64,000 nucleotides of DNA from contig JAANDG010001202.1 in the NCBI GenBank assembly GCA_036852015.1, positions 1-64,000 of the forward strand, given 5' to 3'. The notes under the pieces were generated by a model. It worked only from the letters and a program-made list of their open reading frames with translations. It ran no database searches and was not told the DNA's origin. This DNA is from Pelodera strongyloides (Eukaryota > Nematoda > Chromadorea > Rhabditida > Rhabditidae). The translations under genes and the position numbers were made by a program. Shown piece after piece: positions 35,883-47,255 of this stretch (its first letter is position 1; the number at the start of each line of letters is the position of its first letter).

Positions 35883-38293
35883 CTGACAAGACAAGAAGGA
35901 GTAGGACAAGAGCAAAAAAAAGGAAATTAACTAACCATTGTATAAGCACGCTATTGAAAGGCATTCCCATAGAGAAATGAAAAAGAAACCACATACAAAT
36001 GATGGATATTAAAAAAAAATACGAAAGTGAGAAACATCAACGACAAAATGTTGATTCCACCAAACCAAAAGAAGTCCCAAAGCTCAAGCAAGACTCAAGA
36101 CAGGTTCCGTGTTCCGTTGATTTGAAATCTTCCACTACATCATTCACTACCAATAATTACCGTACAAATAAAGATAATAAGCCCACTATCAAACACATTC
36201 TCCATCTTAAAGTAACTTTACACCTTACACATCTACACACAAACACACCTCGTTCACTATTCAATGAATTATAGATTAAAATCAACCTGACAACCACAAC
36301 CGATAACTTAGGAATGAGAGAGCAAGGAGTCTCGGGCGGAAGCTAGCAAACGAACAAGAGACGCAAAACGACTAATGCAAAGGTGGAACCGCTAAGTGAG
36401 CAAATTCAGCAATTCAGTTAATTTTAAGAAAATGCTCGTCTCAAGTCTCATAAAATCCAAATACTCCATGATGCCCCAAGCACAAGATGACTGCCCACTG
36501 CTACTGATTGATGGAAAACGCTATTCACAAATTAATAACCTAAGAATTAAGAATCACAATAACGCAATACTCATATAATAACAACTAACCTCTCCTCCAC
36601 ACTGCCAGCAAACAACCGCCACTGATGGGACAATCAGCGTTAGCATCGAATATAAAAACAACATTGTCGATGAAGATTTTCGGGAAATGTTGGAATAAAG
36701 CCAACAATAGGCTCAATACAATTCAATACCTTAGTACAGTACCCAATCTCAGATATCCAAAAATCGAGGATTCTATAGCCAAATTACTGAATTTCTCACA
36801 TCTAGGTGGACATGCGCATGGGCCATGGGCGTGGTCAACCGAAAGAGGCGGGTCCCTGGCAAGGTCCCAGGCAATTTGTGGTCAAAGAAAGAAAGGAGAA
36901 AGAACTACAAGAAGAAAGAGCCTCTTTACCCACTTAACGTGTCTACTAGTATAAGGAACATCTTGCCTACTAACTACGGTAATTAGGGGGTCACGTGACC
37001 AAAGTACTTTACATAATTTATGACTCGATCGCGATCCAAAAGATCTTGATTATGCGGAAGTACAACACGACAACTAGAGTCGTCTTACAACGTTACATCA
37101 ACACGCACAGTTTTTTCATAAAACACCTTTCCGTAGTAGCGCAACTCAAATCTCAAACTAAATATGTTCCCAACAGAACTTCAGCACACACGCTAGACAC
37201 CTTTGGCTCTTCTGCTCTTCTGCTCAACAGAATTTCAGCGTCAGCTTTAGCTCAAACAGCTTTAGCTATATGCTCCAAAATCTAACAAGTTCTCTAGTCT
37301 CTAGGAACATCACCACATACTACATACACCCTTAACTCTCATTGTCTCTATCCTGTACCTAGTACGTCATCCCAAAACCTATTCCCATTGTTTGTGTAGC
37401 AAGGAAGGATGCGTTGGAGTTACTTTGTTACTTATACATAAAAGTTGGAAAAGAAAGAGCAAAAGGAAGCACAATGGACTCCGCGTTTGAATAAGTTAGG
37501 GTGAAAATTACGTTGTGAAAGTAAAATCCAAATGGACGCGTAAATACTTGAGGGGTATGTAATCGCAACTATAACTTGACGAATAAAAGGAATAAACCGC
37601 AAACTATTTTTGAAAAAAGATATCACAGGTAACGCTCAGAAGTTTAATGTCACGCCGCTGAAATGAAGCATGCTCTCGGAAATGCTTGAATCTCTTAAAT
37701 ACTGCGTAAATCTGTAAATCTACGAGTTCCCATACTATCTCATACTAGTAGGACCAAGCTTCCACTAAACTACACAACAAATACTAATAGACCTTAAATT
37801 GTCCATTCGTCATTATGGACACGTGTGGGACCATTGTTTCCATTTTTTACGCTTCACCTACTCTAACGCTTCCGTCGCGCAACCAAATCTGAGTATATAA
37901 AAGTAGGAGGGGAAGAAGAATTATATAGTCTCTATAGTATGAATATCTTGCTGATTAACACAAGAGTTATTCGCAACAATCGAATCATGACTGTTCGACA
38001 ATAATACAACATTTGCCACTACACTGAGATGATATTTAATTCGAAACTGGGATTGGTGAATTCGGAACAGAAAGTTACGGACTATTGACAGAAGTTCGTG
38101 ATCGTGAATAAGTCACTGATTTGCGAACAAGCCAAATAAACGTACTGTAGAGTATAGCAATTCGGGCATTCACTGGCTCATTGTGTCTGACCGACAAAAA
38201 GATATGGCAACGCCATAAAAGAATAATAAGAGTAATGATATACATAAGAATAACAATTCAAAGACAAGACTGATAAAACATCACCAAAATCAT
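35883..38293. other. Gene-poor AT-rich region
   Basis: Several short open frames occur, none with splice support or recognisable motifs. A local GC-rich patch at 36800-36880 has no coding appearance. Confidence 0.45.
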
Positions 38294-38468
38294 TTAAAGC
38301 GAAACACCGGTTTTTGAAACACACCGAGCACACCAGCATTATGCAACTTATGCAAATGAACATAAATTAGAATAAAAAATCGAGCTAAAATCGAGCAACT
38401 TTGCATAAATACATACGAATTCAGCTGGCTACGACGCGTTTCAAAAACCTGCCGGTAGTTCGCTTTAA
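38294..38468. mobile_element. TTAA-flanked MITE, family A
   Basis: TTAA flanks. Ends are AGCGAAACACCGGTTTTTGA and TTTTTGAAACGCG reverse complement / GGTAGTTCGCT. Same family as 2449-2630. It lies 55 bp downstream of the coiled-coil gene stop codon (38524). Confidence 0.85.
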
Positions 38469-38523
38469 AACAAGGTTCCTTATACATATTATCATTCATT
38501 CCATTCCAAAACTCTCACCTCAC

Positions 38524-39798
38524 TCACTGCTTTCCCGGTCCGGCCATCTTCTCAGTAATCTTCATCACACGCTTTCGTAAATGCTCGGTCGACTCGCAGA
38601 TATCAACCATATCAATGGCCAACTTACGCACGATCGGCACATACTTGCGCATCTTCTCGATCTGAACACAGTGATTTTAACTTTTAACCACGCTTACCAT
38701 ATTGCACTCTCCCTCACATGTCTCCGTCTCCCCCTCTCTCTCTCTCTTTCTCTCCCTCTTTCTCTCTCTCTCTCCCCGGCGATTTCACAATCAGTATCCC
38801 ATCACAATATCCATCCAAGTTAACCATGAGTTAATTTTGTATAATACACATCTTCCACCAGCAAAATATGCGAGAACCTTATCTTACCTTTCCTTAGCCT
38901 TAGAATTTAATAATTACGGTCCTCGTTTAAACAAAAACTATTTTTTGCTTGCTATGCTAACTGAGCTACCAAGCAAGCCACTTGCTCTTTATAAACCGAA
39001 AGCGTCTGCGAAATAATTATAGTCTCTGTCTCACCTGATCGAGAAATTTAGCCGATAAACCGCGCTATAAGACAAACAGACAATAGTAGACAGAAGGTGA
39101 CGACGGGTAAACAAAAAAGTCAAACAAAAAGAGACGTAGTTTAAATCGTTCAAGGACCACTAGAATGGAAATAGATACTCAAAACTCAAGACCCAAAATG
39201 AAATAGAAATAGGCTAAACAAAACAATACAGAGCCGAATTTTGGATGTTTACAAGCAAACATCTGCCTATTGACAAACATAAGCAGGTTCTTGCAGTCTT
39301 GCAGAATTATTACTATTCACATTCACAAGCGTGGATAAAATATGAACATGAGATATAAACTAGCCAAATGAAACATCATAGCACCTACCAGTTCCTGTAG
39401 CTCTTGCAATTGTTCGGTTGTATTATTAGAGCTCTTCAGCTTCTCCTCTATCAAACTCTGAGTTTTCCTAAAATAGTAAAATCAACATTAAATCCGGCTA
39501 ATAATATGGCACATACTAAATATAAATCAGAAACTTCAAGCTAGGATAGGCGGCTGAATCTAAGCCCAGTAAAGTAGGCTTCAGCTACGTCACAGAAATC
39601 CTGGTCGCCCATTGTAAATCAGATGTTTCAAAACGTTTCTAATGATTCAAAACAATAATATACCACGATCGATCAGAAATTAACCATTCCTTTATCGTAG
39701 AAAGCTCTTTCCACAGTCAAAAATGGATACAAGCTCACTCACTCAATCTCATCCAAGAGAGCTTCAACACGCCGTGTCTCGTCCAAAACTGCCGACAT
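38524..39798 (-). CDS. Small coiled-coil protein, 100 aa
   Basis: Four exons: 39743-39798, 39389-39467, 39035-39064 (30 nt), 38524-38661. Together they make 303 nt, all phases join, and every junction has GT/AG with good consensus. The protein reads MSAVLDETRRVEALLDEIEK, TQSLIEEKLKSSNNTTEQLQ, ELQELRGLSAKFLDQ, IEKMRKYVPIVRKLAIDM, VDICESTEHLRKRVMKITEK, MAGPGKQ. Heptad-like hydrophobic spacing predicts a coiled coil with no signal peptide or membrane segment. Its size and composition are like BLOC-1/BORC subunits, but I cannot assign it to one. A TTTCCAG acceptor lies 18 nt upstream of the ATG, so the transcript may be trans-spliced. The last exon could also splice on at GTGAGT next to the stop, giving a longer protein. 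Confidence 0.65.
38726..38777. repeat. (TC)n microsatellite in intron of the coiled-coil gene
   Basis: CTCTCTCT/CCCTCTTTCT run in the intron between exons 3 and 4. Confidence 0.85.
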
Positions 39799-39816
39799 AT
39801 TCGGTCCAAGCAGACT

Positions 39817-40792
39817 CTGGAAAAAAAAAATGACATTGAATTAAGAAATCACAGTACGAAGCGTAAATTACAAAAAAAGTGGACAAAAGAACCCTACTCT
39901 CACCGACAATAGTAATACTGTAAGAACAACTACTGATCAGATATTACACTACACGATATTTCGAGACAAATACAGTAAAACAACAAAATATTTCGCGGAA
40001 CAAAAAACCGCATGATCGAAAGTAAAAAGTGAGACGAACACAAATTATATTAAAGCAAAACTTTACTCCTGAGCAAAAGCGAAAAAGGGCAAGTTTGAAA
40101 CCGTGATTGTAACAAAACGGCAAGTGAAATACAAAACACCCGGAAATCATAGGTAACCGACTAGCATATAGGGCCTGAACCATTTGAAGTTGAAGTTGGA
40201 AACATCATGGAGCAATGGAGCTCGAATACTGAGAAAACAGACAGTCAGAGTCAATTTAAAGCGGAAATGCAAGTGGTTTGTGAAGCGCATGTTGTGCAGT
40301 TGCTTTCCATTTCTTAACCGGGGTCCACTGGTCCGACTACACCGCCACCCTTCACAAACCACGTGCCATACCAACAAAACATGTGTACAAATGATAAAAA
40401 AGCAAATTCACACATTCAACACCCACGGAGCACTGTGCACTGTACCTGATAATTATCACTTAGCGCAGAACGATTCAAGGTTCGAGAGCTGGCTTCATAT
40501 AGCCCTATGTTTAGTGTTGAATACAATTGAATTGCCCGATAGGCTGGACTAATAATAACAAGAGATACAAATGATTCACGATAAAAATCCTGCTAGTATT
40601 ATATACAAAAGCAAAACACTTAAAGCAAGAACAAACAGGAATGTTTGATGCAAAAAAACATGCGTTAATAAAAGAACTAATTGCCCAATAGTTGTTAGTA
40701 AACCAAAAAAACCCTATTACCAATAAACCATATATTTTTCTAAACAATACCTACTGATCATATCCTCCATATTCTATACATAAAACGACACA
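39817..40792. other. Intergenic stretch between coiled-coil gene and zinc-finger gene
   Basis: No exon recognised. A local inverted repeat at about 40180-40370 (GGCCTGAACCATTTGAAGTT, with GTGGTTTG.../AAACCACG arms) may be another decayed element. Confidence 0.45.
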
Positions 40793-40955
40793 GCGCGCTG
40801 TTTTTGAAACGTGTGATGGACAACCGTATTCCTATGCATTTAAATTACGTGAGCTCGAAATGAGCGTGTGTTTCTTTTAACAATACTCGTTTATGATGCA
40901 TGGGAATACAGTTATTCAAAATCCGTTTAAGAAACCGGCTGTTATACCGCTTTAA
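40793..40955. mobile_element. Family A MITE overlapping the zinc-finger gene stop codon
   Basis: A diverged family A element (GCGCTGTTTTTGAAACGTGT ... AACCGGCTGTTATACCGCT) ends with TTAA at 40952-40955. The TAA stop of the zinc-finger gene (40952-40954, minus) is made from this TTAA. Confidence 0.75.
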
Positions 40956-43900
40956 CCCTCAAGTACATTGTCCATGGCATGGCTTCTCATATGCACTTTC
41001 ACATTATCCTTTCGTGCAATGCCTTTGCCACAGATTTCGCAGATGTGCTTCTTTTCTCCTGCAATTAAATAATGACCGATAAAACTGAAAACCCTAAACG
41101 GTTCGATTACATCACGTATCCAAAAAAAATACTTCAAACTTAAATGTGTAACTGCTCTTATACCTCGCACAACACAAAAACAAATTATGACAAGCAATTA
41201 ACGTCCTGAATACATTTAAAAAGTGCACTGTAAATTGCTGAAATTCTGAATCTTAAAAATAGCGTGAGTAGCAGAATACAAAAGTAGAAAGTTTCAAAAC
41301 TCAACTTAAAATCACAATGAGCAAAAAAAATTCCTCACCCGTATGCACCATTTTGTGTCGTTTCAGGGTAGAACCGTCCGAAAAACTGCGACCGCACGTC
41401 TCACACTAAATAAACAGGGAATACGAGCAAAATGTATATCCTCTACACTACTCTATCTACACATTAGATATTCTCTCCGCTATTCAGGGCCGCGACGACC
41501 CGCGCTCCAGAAGCTAGGCGCGGGATAGCGCGCCTGGCGACTGTTTCAGCAATATTTCTTCTAATCGAAAATACGAACACAACCTTTCATCAATCATCAA
41601 TTCAATCACCAAAAGGAGCTAAAAACAGAAGGACTTACTGAATACGGTTTCTCTCCGGTATGAATGCGGAGATGAGTCTTTAGAACATGCCTCTGCCCTC
41701 TTTTACCACAAAACTGACAAGCGTAGACCTGTAACAATGTAATAGCACGTCTAAGCAAATAAACTAAACTAAAGGGATAGAAACCCACGAAACCATGGGG
41801 TTACCCCCAGCTCAATGGACCAACAAGAAAAAGGAAAAGCAAAAGTGTAAAGGGAACCGCACCTTATTAGAATGCTGCCGAACATGATACTTGAAATTCG
41901 GAATCTGCATATCTGGTGGGCATCCACTGAAATCAAAATCATTTTGAAAAAAATCTCTATAGCAAACAGTTGTGGAACTGGAACCATAGCAGCACCCAGC
42001 ACCTCACTCTGAGGACTTGGACCATGATCAGTACATAAATTGTCACGTGTTCCGTCACTCGTCCTGAATACAAACATTCTAGTTCTAGACTTGTATTAAG
42101 GTTATATTAAACAATACTAAAATAAAATGGACAATAAAGCAAACATCTCAAACAATAAACATACAAGCACAATTTGTTTTCCTGATCGATGTGGGTCGAC
42201 AAGAAGTGCTGTTCCATTCTTTTGAAATCAGGCAGTTCAACGTCTTCGGGACACAGCGTGCACAGATACTGCGCAATTCCTAAAAATATGTAAAGTGATA
42301 CGGTATCACATATTCAGCATTTACGCACAATGCTCTACAAGGGACACTGCTTTACTAGAAATATCACAGGCCGTATTCACCAACACGCAGGGAGCCCACC
42401 CTGGCCTCCCCAAGGAGCTAAAGAGGGCAAAGAGATTCAGAGCGCCCGTGAGCCTAGGGAGGGCTCCCTGTGTGTTGGTGAATAAGATACGGTCTCAGAA
42501 ATCCGAAAGTTCCCAAAATTCGGACATTCGCGAAGAATTTTCGGAATCCCCATTAGCCAAGGATAGAAAAATGGAGTAAATCTTAGCATTACATATGATA
42601 ACCAAATGAACCAAATCTAAAATAGGATTATTGAAAAGGGCGGATTATCGAGCACGAGCATTCCAGAGTATTGCGAAAACATGGGGCTAACCAGGGCGAG
42701 GAGCACACTACTAGAATCAAGACAGACATCCACGAAAGTAAGAAATTAAAGAAATACACATCTGAATTCTGAATCTGAATTACCTTAAATTAATAGCACG
42801 CAGACACACACAAACACAAAATAAATCACTTACCGAGTAGCATTTGGGCTTGTGTCGCATTGTCTCCTTCTACAGTACCAGATAGAGGTTCAGATTTGGC
42901 AGTCACCAATTCCTGGTTAGAGAACTGAGACTGTGCAAACTTCTGGAAAAACGTAGCAGCATCTTGAATTGGAGCGATTGGCGCCGGAGCTGCGGAGTCC
43001 ACGTCTGTGCCAAGCGGAAGAGGTTCCGGCTCCTTAGAGGCGACACTCTCCACAATGGGCTTCGACTCCACCGGTTCCTAAAAAACACTTAGAATGAAAA
43101 AAAACCGTCTAATTTCCGTAGACCAAACTGCTAATGTTCACTGTGTGATGCCATTGCAGACCTTAACTCGTACGTGAATGTTAACTGGTGGTTGGGGCCG
43201 GTAGCGTAATGGTAAACCAGGAAAAGGCATTGGCCCGGAGAGCCGAAGATGCGGGTTCGACCCCCGCTCGACAAAAGACCGCACTTTTCATTTGCAATCT
43301 AAATTAAATTCATAAAAGTTGGCTAAGGGCGGCCTTAATGCTCATTGTGCACAAACATTTGAAACTGTTAATTGCGAGTGCGCGAAACTCGAAGTATGCA
43401 CAAAGCAAAGTAAAAAAAAGGGAAAATGACCAGAAGTGAACGCAGAGAGATGATGGAATTCGGGCAAAATAACTAAGAAGCGGAGACAAGTGAAAGTAAC
43501 CGCGAAAAGTGCAAAAGAATATCAAAAACAGACATAAACGGAAACGGGGACCAATAACTAATTTCTAATAATATGATAGTAAATAATGAATATAACGAAG
43601 TAATGTTGAAAATGAAATGTATAAATGAATGAAGTAGTGAGCAATGACCATACGAATATGGCCGCGTTTCGACCCTATCGTTTACGAGGGTTTTACCCGG
43701 GTTGGGACTCATCAGTGCGATGACCACGGGATTATAAATGATACGAGAGTGTATCGAAATGAGGGTGATATGAGAGTAAGGAAAAGTAACAGGAAAGCCG
43801 CGCTTCATAAATGCAACGAGACACGAGATGAGATTAGTTCGCGGACATCAGCTAATGCAGCGACATAAATTCCGATATTGAGACATCATTAGCAAATTAG

Positions 43901-46900
43901 TTAGCTCGCAGTCATCTAAGGAAACAAGCGGCCCTCACGCATGACGGCATGAACTCACCACAGATCAACACAGTTGTAAAGTGCCATGTTTTCAACCGCA
44001 TGTACTAAAATGATATTTTCGCAGAATTTAGATGTTTCTCAGAACCTACAAATGTTCCAAGCAACGTGCAGTGGATAATTCCATAAACTTTTTTTCTTTT
44101 TATTGTGATAGTCATGATGTATTGTGGGAAGAAAAGTATTTAGTGTCAGATGAAGGATGAGGAGAAGTAACATTAGCACATAAAGCAAGTGTATGTAGAA
44201 CGTAGAGAATGTAGAAATGAGAATGTAGAACGTAGCACCGCAAGAATGACACACATTGAACAGATTTGAATGTGAACACACTTAGGGCGCGTTCGGGATT
44301 GCGAAAAGAAAGAAAAGAAATCAAAAAAGTAGTTCGGGATGGCCGGTCGGAAATGTAAATCTTTTCCACAGTACACATAGCCCGTGGGCACAGAGGCATT
44401 CAAATTGTCTCCAAATAGTTCTGCATATCTAAATATAAGTGGTCTCTGTGCCCACGGGCTATATGTACTGTGGAAAAGATTTACATTTCCGACCGGCCAT
44501 CCCGAACTACTTTTTTGATTTCTTTTCTTTCTTTTCGCAATCCCGAACGCGCCCTTAAGGCTAATGGGGTTTGCAAGTATGCAACAATTCCTTGCAAGTA
44601 TGTACACGAGGTACCGTACTTTGGAACTAATAATGAATATATAACACGAGTAATTATAAAATCGTTCCAAGATTCATTTTTCCAAGACAAATTTTTCGGC
44701 ATACTTGCAAACCCCATAATGAATAGAATCAAGAAAGATTAAAAAAAATACGAACAACATCATCAGCAGAACAAATAAATTGTGCCGAGCCGAATCGGCC
44801 GATGACAATTGACAATAGACAATATAACAGATGAAAATCAAACCAACCTCTTTATGCTCGCATGCCAAAGCCGATCGGGAGAGTACCGAAGAAATCACAC
44901 TAGCACAACTATTGACGCTCGGCACAGTACTATGTTCAGTTGTTGGTGGTTGTCCAGCACCAGCTCCAGCTTGTCCATTTGACTGTCTAAAAAGTAAAAA
45001 TTAAAAAGCTTCTAGTAAAAACTAGACAAGTCTTCTGACAAGATCAATAATCATAATCAACATTTTGTAATATATCGAGACAAATAAACAACAATACTAA
45101 GGGTCTGTATCATCGTCCAATTGTGATTGTAGAATTATGTCTGATAAGTAATTATTTCCTCATCTCGGGGCATAAATGACTAAGACTAAATGCAGATTCT
45201 AGCATTATAATAAGTAAAGTAAAGTGAGGCCAAACTTAAATAAGTACTACTGCCTACAGAAAAAGTAACCTCCAAACAGTGACTCAAAATACTCACGACT
45301 GTGATAGCAACAACTGGAGAAGTTGCACCTCTCGTTCGCCTGATGAGCACAGACGTTCCAGCTAGAATACGTACATCATCAACAAATTGAACCACATAAC
45401 ACACTCCTATACTCCTAATGATAATACTGAATAATACCAAAAATGTTTAAAATAAACCGCATCTTTAATGCCTAACTTAGACCGAAAGAGACTTTCTTGA
45501 GAGTCGGCGGTCGGCGACAGCTCATCATCACTAATTTTTTATTTTGCGTTTAAAGCACATCGCATGAACGAACTGTATCTCGTCTGACAAATGAATAATT
45601 TCTCACCTGCTCAACAGTTTTCTCTGCGGCTACAAGCTTAGTCTCAGCTTCCTTCCTCTTCACGGTTTCGACTTGTTTTTCAGCCTAAATTTGTCAGTAA
45701 ATATCATAAGTCATTTTCCGAGCTCAGCTTCAGCGGACCGACATCCACAAAAACCCGCAATGAATTTACAACAAATTATCTGAATCATACGATTCATAAT
45801 ATCATAATGTGTGAACAAGACGCCATATAGCAAGTCATTCCCATACTGCAGGACTGCAGGACTCTGGAACCAACAGTCAAACAAATTACTGATAAACCCC
45901 CCTCCCCCCCCCCCCCCCCCCAAAATTTTCACACAGCGCTTTGCTTATGCCCTTCTGCGGATTGAAATTACTAAAATATGACAGACTCACAACATGTTTG
46001 TTGAGCAGTTGAGTCAGCCTCTCCATTTGCGTCTGTACCGGCGGAGCAGAAAGCTGTAGACTAGTAGATTCACCACATCCGTCTTCTGAGAAGTGCAGCC
46101 ACATGGATCCAGTGGCACTGTTCGGTTTGATTCGGAACGCCCTACAAAGTCAACATGGTAAATGGATAACTCACAGACTCACATAGTAAATGGACAAATT
46201 GATGGACATGGTCTGTTGAGTGAGCTCCTTTTCGTTGATTGGTGAGTTCGCCCATAAGAAACAATGTGGCAAAATTCAAATTTCTAACACTCGATAATAG
46301 CAAATGCGGAACAAAAATCACACCACGTATCGTGTCAACCGATACGCTTCGCACTTGGCACAAAATATATAAATCTTCAATAGTCCCGGATTGTTTGAGC
46401 CACTCCGGATACAAGAACGGAAAAAACGGTTTTACACAACATATATAAAACAAATATCATTAATCGTTACCTGGCGAACATTCGTGGATTTGTTTGCGAA
46501 AGACGACGGATCTGATAAAAGAGTGGGAGTGGAAGGTCGGTGAAGAAAAAGAGATCGGCGACCGAATCCGAACTCACCCACAGGATATACTCCTGGAAAA
46601 TAACAGTAAGTACTCAAAATTCAATATGACAGTCCCTAAGAAGTAGGAAGTGAATAAATAGCGTTATCCGAGTAAAACGAACCAAGCCGGGGAATCTAAC
46701 ATGAATACACCTACATCATGACATGCCCGACCTTCACAGAAAATTAGTGTAGCAAAATAGAGAGTTGGTGTAGACTAGAATAGCTTTTCACTGTAAACTG
46801 GTAAGATAACATACTCGTTGTTGTGCAGTAACCTGCTGAATCGTGCCATCGGGCTGAGGCATATTCACAACTTGATAATCAACACGGCATTCGACCCGGA

Positions 46901-47255
46901 GATTGGCGTCCACGAACCTAAAATGGAGTATGAAGCAATTTTAGACAAAAACAAGAAACCTATAAAAAAATTTCTAAAAATGAAATTAAGATTTTCGTTT
47001 TGTTTTGTGATTGATTTGTGATGCCTCATGTTACGTTACCAACGTTTGAACTGAAGCATATGAATAGAACAGTGAACTCGAGCAACCACAAGAACTAAAT
47101 CGGACTCAAAACTTCAACAGCAAATTGAGCAAATTAACCAACATGTGATTAAAGAGTAGTTCCGGCACATGAAATTCCGCTCCATTTATTGGAGCTTCAT
47201 TCTCTAAGCATCCAGCGGTAGTGCACGCCATCTCATTGATAACCGTGGACCGTGC
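40952..47255 (-). CDS. C2H2 zinc-finger protein with coiled-coil region (5' end unresolved)
   Basis: Likely a nuclear DNA-binding protein. Exons (transcript order): 47143-47255, 46815-46917, 46471-46592, an unresolved one near 46.18-46.4 kb, 45991-46141, 45607-45684, 45297-45361, 44848-44986, 42834-43077, 42165-42279, 41863-41926, 41639-41728, 41339-41405, 40952-41058. All phases join from 46141 to the stop, and from 47255 to 46471. The N-terminal part ([32 protein letters not shown]) is not recognised. A coiled coil follows ([32 protein letters not shown]), then a Gln/Ala/Pro-rich low-complexity part. Five C2H2 fingers end the protein: [106 protein letters not shown]-type linkers join the last three. 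The start codon was not identified. Confidence 0.85.
42369..42494. mobile_element. MITE, family C, in zinc-finger gene intron
   Basis: GGCCGTATTCACCAACACGC on the left and GTGTGTTGGTGAATA-AGATACGG on the right, with GGGAGCCCACCCTGGCC / CCTAGGGAGGGCTCCC arms. Second copy of the 5520-5657 element. Confidence 0.85.
43192..43272 (+). other. tRNA-like sequence (probable tRNA pseudogene or SINE head)
   Basis: An A-box (TAGCGTAATGG, 43202-43212) and B-box (GGTTCGACCCC, 43254-43264) are at tRNA-like spacing. A 5-bp T-stem GCGGG/CCCGC closes the loop TTCGACC. A stem TTGGC/GCCGA closes a 7-nt loop with GGA in the anticodon position. The flanks do not form a proper acceptor stem, and position 33 is C where U is expected. 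It is therefore unlikely to be a working tRNA gene. It lies in a zinc-finger gene intron. Confidence 0.6.
44282..44558. mobile_element. MITE, family I (TTAGGGCGCGTTCGGGATTGCG)
   Basis: Near-perfect inverted repeat with arms of about 115 bp, starting AGGGCGCGTTCGGGATTGCG and ending as its reverse complement beside TTAA. A related element is at 55163-55397. It lies in a zinc-finger gene intron, immediately next to another element at 44564-44719. Confidence 0.9.
44564..44719. mobile_element. MITE, family B (GGGGTTTGCAAGTATGC)
   Basis: GGGGTTTGCAAGTATGCAAC on the left and GGCATACTTGCAAACCCC on the right. It abuts the family I element. Confidence 0.85.
45899..45921. repeat. Poly-C tract in zinc-finger gene intron
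   Basis: CCCCCCTCC followed by about 15 uninterrupted C on the + strand, 70 bp after the exon at 45991-46141. Confidence 0.85.

Noticed and set aside
40147..40552. 122-aa + strand frame and antisense partner
   Set aside because: Lies within a local inverted repeat; no splice or family support.
43192..43272. Functional tRNA-Ser (GGA)
   Set aside because: No acceptor stem and C at position 33; kept only as a tRNA-like sequence.
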